Positions 58,858 through 64,000 of a stretch of DNA of 64,000 bases are shown piece by piece. A program made the translations under genes and the position numbers. Position 1 is the first letter of the stretch; each line of letters starts with the position of its first letter. This stretch comes from Pristionchus mayeri. Its lineage: Eukaryota; Nematoda; Chromadorea; Rhabditida; Neodiplogasteridae. The DNA lies in contig BTRK01000004.1 in the NCBI GenBank assembly GCA_036245805.1, forward strand, positions 27,203,541-27,267,540, in the 5' to 3' direction. The notes beneath the pieces are model-generated. The model ran no database searches and was not told the DNA's origin. It saw nothing but the letters and a program-made list of their open reading frames with translations.

Positions 58858-59824
58858 CTCCACCAATTTCTCAGGGAATCTTCTCCTCTCCCTTAGTACA
58901 CATGATGAACAGAAATGAGCACCGAAGTGGAGGGTACACGACTGTAATATCAGTCCTTCTCCTTCTCAGTGAGGAGGGAAGTGGATACCTTGGCGAGACA
59001 ACTGGGTTGGCTGCATATCTCGCAGAGTGCTCCGATGACGACGTAGTCGTTGAGGACTGGCTTCCTTCCTCTCACTCGGGGAGGAGCAGTGAAGGGATCG
59101 CGCATGAAGTACACCGGAGTCGAGTAACTGCAACCAACAGTTGCACAATATCATCTAGTACTACATCTATCAATAAGAATAGGTAGTACTGTAGTATACT
59201 GAATGGTGAGATACGAAGTAGAGAGAAGACTACTGAGAAAGGAACTTACTAGCCATCGGAGCACCTTAGCTCTCGATAGTAACACTTTGCGTTTAGCTTG
59301 CACACTGAACAATCGAAGGGAATCCATCTGATAAATCGAATATATACTGTTTCATTTTTGAATAACCAATAAATACAAATTGCTTACGGATCGATCTTCA
59401 TGTCGTCATCCTCCCCTTCTTTCTTTTCGTTCGAAGTCGATGGATCGACGGAAGGTATATCTACCGTAGCCTCACTTGCTACGGTAGGTGGAGGACCCGT
59501 AGATAGTTGATCTGCTTCAGTCTGCGATGCCAAATTCGTAGGCGGTGAAGGTTCTGAGAGAATGAGTGTGTGATTGTAGATGAAGTTTTTATTACTGCTG
59601 AATGCTACAGGAAGATTAAATAAGGAACCTGTGGCAAGGATTACTTCCTCTCCCTTTTCTTCATCGAGTGGTCGATCACGTCGAGACTTCTTCTCCTACA
59701 ATAGACAAGATGCCCCTCTATTCGAAAGCTAAACTATTGGGAAAATAAAACACAAACTGACCTTCTTGTGTTTACTCTTCTTGCTTTTTCGCTTTCTCTC
59801 TCCTCTATCCTCGTTGTCGCTCAT
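58858..59824 (-). CDS. CDPF1: CDPF1-like cysteine-rich DPF-motif protein (3' end open)
   Basis: Six in-phase exons: 59762-59824, 59629-59695, 59388-59553, 59250-59327, 58989-59127, 58858-58941; 199 residues up to a gtgagg donor. The stop exon was not found. The C-terminal half carries the family's cysteine pattern and DPF motif: FDCSVCKLNAKCYY, PVYFMRDPFTAPPR, YVVIGALCEICSQPSCLAK and CTLHFGAHFCSSCVLRERR. It matches CDPF1, a conserved protein of unknown function whose cysteines probably bind zinc. The N-terminal half is an added low-complexity tail: basic (ERKRKSKKSKHKK), then acidic and Ser/Thr/Pro-rich (LSTGPPPTVASEATVDIP), which vertebrate CDPF1 lacks. Confidence 0.8.
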
Positions 59825-60509
59825 GGTAAATCTGAAAGTTATTGTAATAATCATACTATTACTAAGAAAATGCATTTTTATACACTAGAACTAGCCGACC
59901 AGCTCTGTTTCGAACAATGAGACAGAGAAGGTGAAATACAGTAGGCCATTAGAGTTGGAGCATAGCATACGCTGCATAAATATGGCAATATCTTAATTTG
60001 GCCAGAAACTATTCTTTTAAAAAAAATTAAAACAATTACATTCCTCTTCTTTAAATCATTTAAATTAAATGTTGGAGGAATTGTCAGTAATGAATTTCGA
60101 CTGTTTAAATAAATTTCCATAAAATTCTTCTATAACGAAAATTATATTGTTAAAAAAAAGCTGCGAAGGAAAAAGTTTCAGTGAAGGATAAAATCATCAA
60201 TGCACAGACTATAATCAATACTAGTCAATAAGTGCCATAAAATTAGAGAAATTTGGGAATAAAAACGGTTCATTCAGTGTTAGATATCTAGCAGTGACGA
60301 AAGAAACACTGATCATCCTTAATTCCAATATTCCATTAAATATTGAACAACATTATTTATCGCATGAACCAAAGTGAAACAATTCAACCTTCTACTAAGG
60401 CATAGCTTTAACACATGATGATGCCGATATAGCATAAAACAACACAGTAATAACAAGAACAACAACAGTTGTTAAGAATTTAACAACAATTTAAGTGGAT
60501 TAGTGAAAC
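59825..60509. other. AT-rich spacer
   Basis: About 0.7 kb between the CDPF1-like start and the stop of the next minus-strand gene. No gene or repeat recognised; the CDPF1-like promoter should be here. Confidence 0.4.
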
Positions 60510-63500
60510 TTAAACCTTGACCTTCTGGAAAAGGTCTTCGAGTGTCTGATTATTCGGAATATGGCGCAACTCCGAGGGAATTCGATTGGCCGTGATGAGA
60601 AGGGCCTCTGTTCTCTCTATCTCCAGTATTGCAGCAAGAGGCTTCAGACAGAAGAAGAGAGTCTGCCATCGGATTATGAGTGACTATCTGAGAGAACCGA
60701 GCAATACCACCTATAGGCCGTACAGCGAAAAACAAAGTTCTGATTTTAAGATGCCCCTAGGGGTAACTTTTCACGTAAAGTTCGAAAATCGACCTTAGGA
60801 AGCCGTATCTCTTACCCCTCATATCGTGTGTCGCGTTGAACCTGGGTGGTCGGTTTTTGTATTTTTTGAACGGCTCATCCAAACTTCATAAATGTATAGT
60901 AATTCTGAAAGATCTCGACGAGATGAGCATTTTTACTGTTGGAAGTGAAAAGCTAGCTCATCTGTGGAAAAAGTTAGAGTAATTAGAATAATCAAAATTT
61001 CAGCCATGTAAAAGTGTTTCAATGTGTGTCATTTTAATCACCATTATTAGATTCCTCGTGAAAAGTTACCCTAGGAACCAACTTTTGGTGAAAAAATTCT
61101 TGCTTCAAAGGGGTCTCCTGAATCACAGAAGAGGAAAGGTAGTGATTTTTTTGCAAATATGTCTATTTTTAAGACGATCCACTGTGAACTCCGATTAAGA
61201 CTTGTCAGTTTATCGCTACACTTTGATAGGGGAAACATATAACGTAGAAAAAACGGGCATTATCTCAATTCAAAAAAATCGATTTTTATCATCTCGATTT
61301 TTCTCATATTTAGGCACATGTTACTTTTACTTAACGATCGGAATTCCCAATTTTCTGGGAAAATCTAGTAGAACGGACCAACATATGTCAAAAAAGTTTT
61401 AGCTTAGGGTCCCCACCAATCCGGAAGGTAGGTATATTTTTGCTTTAAAATGCAAAATTGTGAGTGTCAGAAAAGAACGAAAACAAAATTTTAGCGTCAT
61501 TTTGTGAGAATCGATTAGATTTTACTTGTATACACCTTCCCCAACTAAATTCCTCAAGCGTTATGCATTACAGCGGTAAATTAGCAGTTTTTGAAAATAA
61601 ATTAATTTTCAGGTGTCCAAAAATTCATTTTTATTAGATTGAAGATATGCTCCATTTTGCAAGTGCATAATACTTGGCCTAAGTTGAAGAAGTTGAATAA
61701 TGTACAAAATGATCCGAAAGCCCTCGTAACTTCGATATTATCATGCGAAACATATTTTTTACAAACGCGAAATTGCATTTTCAAGGAAAAATATGCCTAC
61801 CTTCCGGATTGGTGAGGACCCTAAGCTCAAACTTTTCTGACACATGTTGGTCCGCTCTACCAGATTTGCACAGAAAATTGGGAATTCGGATCGTAAAGGA
61901 GAAGTATCATGTGCCTAAACATGAGAAAAATCGAGATGAAGATAATCGATTTTTTCGAATTGAGATAATGTCCGTTTTTTGTGCGTTATATTTTTGCCCT
62001 ATCAAAGTGTAGCTATAAACTGACTAGACTTAATCGGAGTTCACAGTGGATCGTCTTAAAAATAGACATATTTGCAAAAAAATACCTTTCCTCTTCTGTG
62101 ATTCAGGAGACCCCTTTGAAGCACGAATTTTTTCACCAAAAGTTGGGTCCTAGGGTATCTTTTCACGAGGAATCTAATAATGGTGATTAAAATGACACAC
62201 ATTGAAACACTTTTTCATGGCTGAAATTTTTATTATTCCAATTACTCTAACTTTTTCCACAGATGAGCTAGCTTTTCACTTCCAACGGTAAAAATGCTTA
62301 TCTCGTCGAGATCTTTCAGAATTACTATACATTTATGAAGTTTGTATGAGCCGTTCAAAAAATACAAAAACCGACCACCCAGGTTCAGCGCGACACACGA
62401 TATGAGGGGTAAGAAATACGGCTTCCTAAGGTCGATTTTCGAACTTTACGTGAAAAGTTACCCCTAGGGGCATCTTAAAATTAGAACTTTATTTTTCGCT
62501 GTACGGCCTCTGGTCAGTTCTCTCAGATAGTCACTCTTATAGAAGTATTAGATGATGGTTCTCGGTCCTTACCTGCATGTGTCGTCCGACGACGACCACT
62601 CGGAGAGATTTCCTCTTCCTCTCCTCGATACAGTACACTCCTCTCGCATCATTCACTCCACACTTCTGCTGAGATACGAGGGATAACTGAAAGAGCAGAA
62701 TGGGAATCCATTGGTAGGAGTGGACAGACCTTCTTTTGGTAGTAGACAATGAGAGAGACTGTCTTGTTGGTGGAGACACTGCAGAGGAGGCAGAAGGTGC
62801 CAAATGGCTGCGATCCCTTCCATATCATTCCTTGCGAGGCAGATATCGCTGCAATCCTCGCTAGTCTCAATTCTTCATTCGTCAAATGGACATAACATTT
62901 GCTCCGCATATTTCGGTCCCCTCATTTGGTTATAATCGTATAACATTAGTCAATAGTGCGATAAATTGTACCTGAAATTTCCGAATCGCCAATCCGTAAG
63001 TTACAAATGACCTTGTCCACAAGATCGCGCACCAAGATTATGCCATTCTTCGTTCCGATTACCGTTCTCTTCAGTGATTTTTTCTTCATTTCGTCTGAAA
63101 CAAAAAATGTTAAATAATTAATATAAATCAATTCGCTGACCGCTGAAGATGGTGCATACAGTGGCGACTCCTGCGAGTTCATCCTTTCCACTCGACTTGA
63201 CATCCCAGTAGAATCCCTTCTTCTCTGCTGCTTTCTGCAGGATACACGCTACATACACTACTTTTAGATCTCACGAGATTCAAGTTTAGGAAAAAAGAGA
63301 ACCTCAGCGAATGCCATTATATCCAGATCTTGCGTGTTATGGGAATTTTCCGTATCACATGCTACATATTGGTAGACACCATCTTTAATAAAAATATTTC
63401 TCAGCAATACTGTCGTATGTCTACCTTCGCCGATCCATTCCAGCTCCATTCCCAGATGGAAGGAGTTATAGGTGAGTAGGATGGATCCACGAGAACCCTC

Positions 63501-64000
63501 AATGGCACAGTTCAAATAGATATGGTGAATATTATAGGAGGGAAAGATCAGAAAACGCCAATAGAGATCACTGCGGTAATCACTTCACCATTTCAGAATA
63601 CAATGGTAGTAAATCATAGTACGTTTCGATCTACGGGAAAAAAACGTATATAAAAATAAGATAAAACTATAAAAAAACTTTTTGCGATTCAGACTAGAAA
63701 AAAAGCAATCAAAAATGAGAGAGGGGTAACATGAGTAACTTAACGATAAACAACTTACAATTCTAGACACTTGATTGAGATCCGTGAACTGGCACAGTCG
63801 CACCGATCTCTTATATCGACCAGAAGGAGATAATTCCAGTGCCAGCAACCTCGAAAGAGATACTAATCAATATAATTGAAGAACACTTACAGTAAATGTT
63901 TCTCCTTCGTGAGAACTGCCATTCGGAGAGTGTTGCTATTCACTCGCGAACGAGACTTAGCTTTAATAGTTGATGCTCCGAAGGAAATAGGAGGAAGAGA
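60510..64000 (-). CDS. Unrecognised conserved-looking protein, 5' end beyond window
   Basis: Ten exons on the minus strand, reading into the window from the right: beyond 64000-63891, 63759-63849, 63602-63630, 63425-63570, 63303-63382, 63141-63234, 62972-63094, 62730-62920, 62573-62686, 60510-60614; the stop is at 60510-60512. Phases agree, except that intron 63571-63601 is only 31 nt, so the micro-exon is less sure. About 330 residues are visible, well mixed in composition like a globular cytosolic protein: KRSVRLCQFTDLNQVS; LNCAIEGSRGSILLTYNSFH; GVYQYVACDTENSHN; KGFYWDVKSSGKDE; TVIGTKNGIILVRDLVDKV; LRLARIAAISASQGMIWKG. I do not recognise the family. A 1.86-kb foldback element sits in its last intron. 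Confidence 0.7.
60678..62536. mobile_element. Foldback element 3 (1859-bp palindrome, TSD TTAT)
   Basis: It begins GAGTGACTATCTGAGAGAAC, ends with its inverted copy (GATAGTCACTC) and is flanked by TTAT (60674-60677 and 62537-62540). Arms of roughly 900 bases are near-identical inverted copies; for example CCTGGGTGGTCGG near 60841 returns as CCGACCACCCAGG near 62371. The inner part near 61500-61600 is unpaired. The ends differ from elements 1 and 2, so this is a second family with the same size of target duplication. It lies inside an intron of the rightmost gene. Confidence 0.92.

Overview
The window is nematode nuclear DNA. The genes are intron-rich, with introns mostly 40-200 bases that start gt(a/g)ag and end ttncag. 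Product content also points to a nematode: ced-2/CRK, gex-2/CYFIP, a daf-4-type type II receptor and a supplementary-type nuclear hormone receptor. A rhabditine (Caenorhabditis/Pristionchus-like) worm fits best, but I cannot name the genus. The first 372 bases are an assembly gap. All gene models were built by reading splice sites and checking that codon phase carries across every junction; unresolved junctions are stated.

Layout, left to right: a MET/RON-like receptor tyrosine kinase (+, 5' end missing); two tandem but diverged p24/TMED cargo-receptor genes (-); gex-2/CYFIP (+, 42 exons, 1252 aa); a repeat-rich spacer with a 1.3-kb foldback element and a TTAA-flanked element carrying a tRNA-like sequence; a long unrecognised secreted Thr/Lys/Glu-rich protein gene (+); a pyrimidine-rich spacer; a nuclear hormone receptor (+, 15 exons); a type II TGF-beta/BMP receptor (-, 25 exons, daf-4-like); a CCDC137-like protein (-); a SETMAR/SUV39-type SET methyltransferase (-); ced-2/CRK (-); a calcium-channel alpha2-delta subunit (-); a CDPF1-like cysteine protein (-); and the 3' part of an unrecognised gene (-) that runs off the right edge.

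Several genes belong to connected processes: ced-2 and gex-2 both act in Rac/WAVE-dependent engulfment and cell migration; the RTK, the type II receptor and the NHR are signalling proteins; the p24s act in ER-Golgi transport. Their adjacency is not evidence of co-regulation.

The most unusual content is non-coding. Three very long near-perfect palindromes (1332, 1323 and 1859 bp) each have a 4-bp target duplication; two belong to one family and two sit in introns. Smaller hairpins sit in other introns. An exact 13-base direct-repeat motif, TGATCTTTGATCT, occurs at least seven times, mostly in introns and several times just upstream of a 3' splice site.
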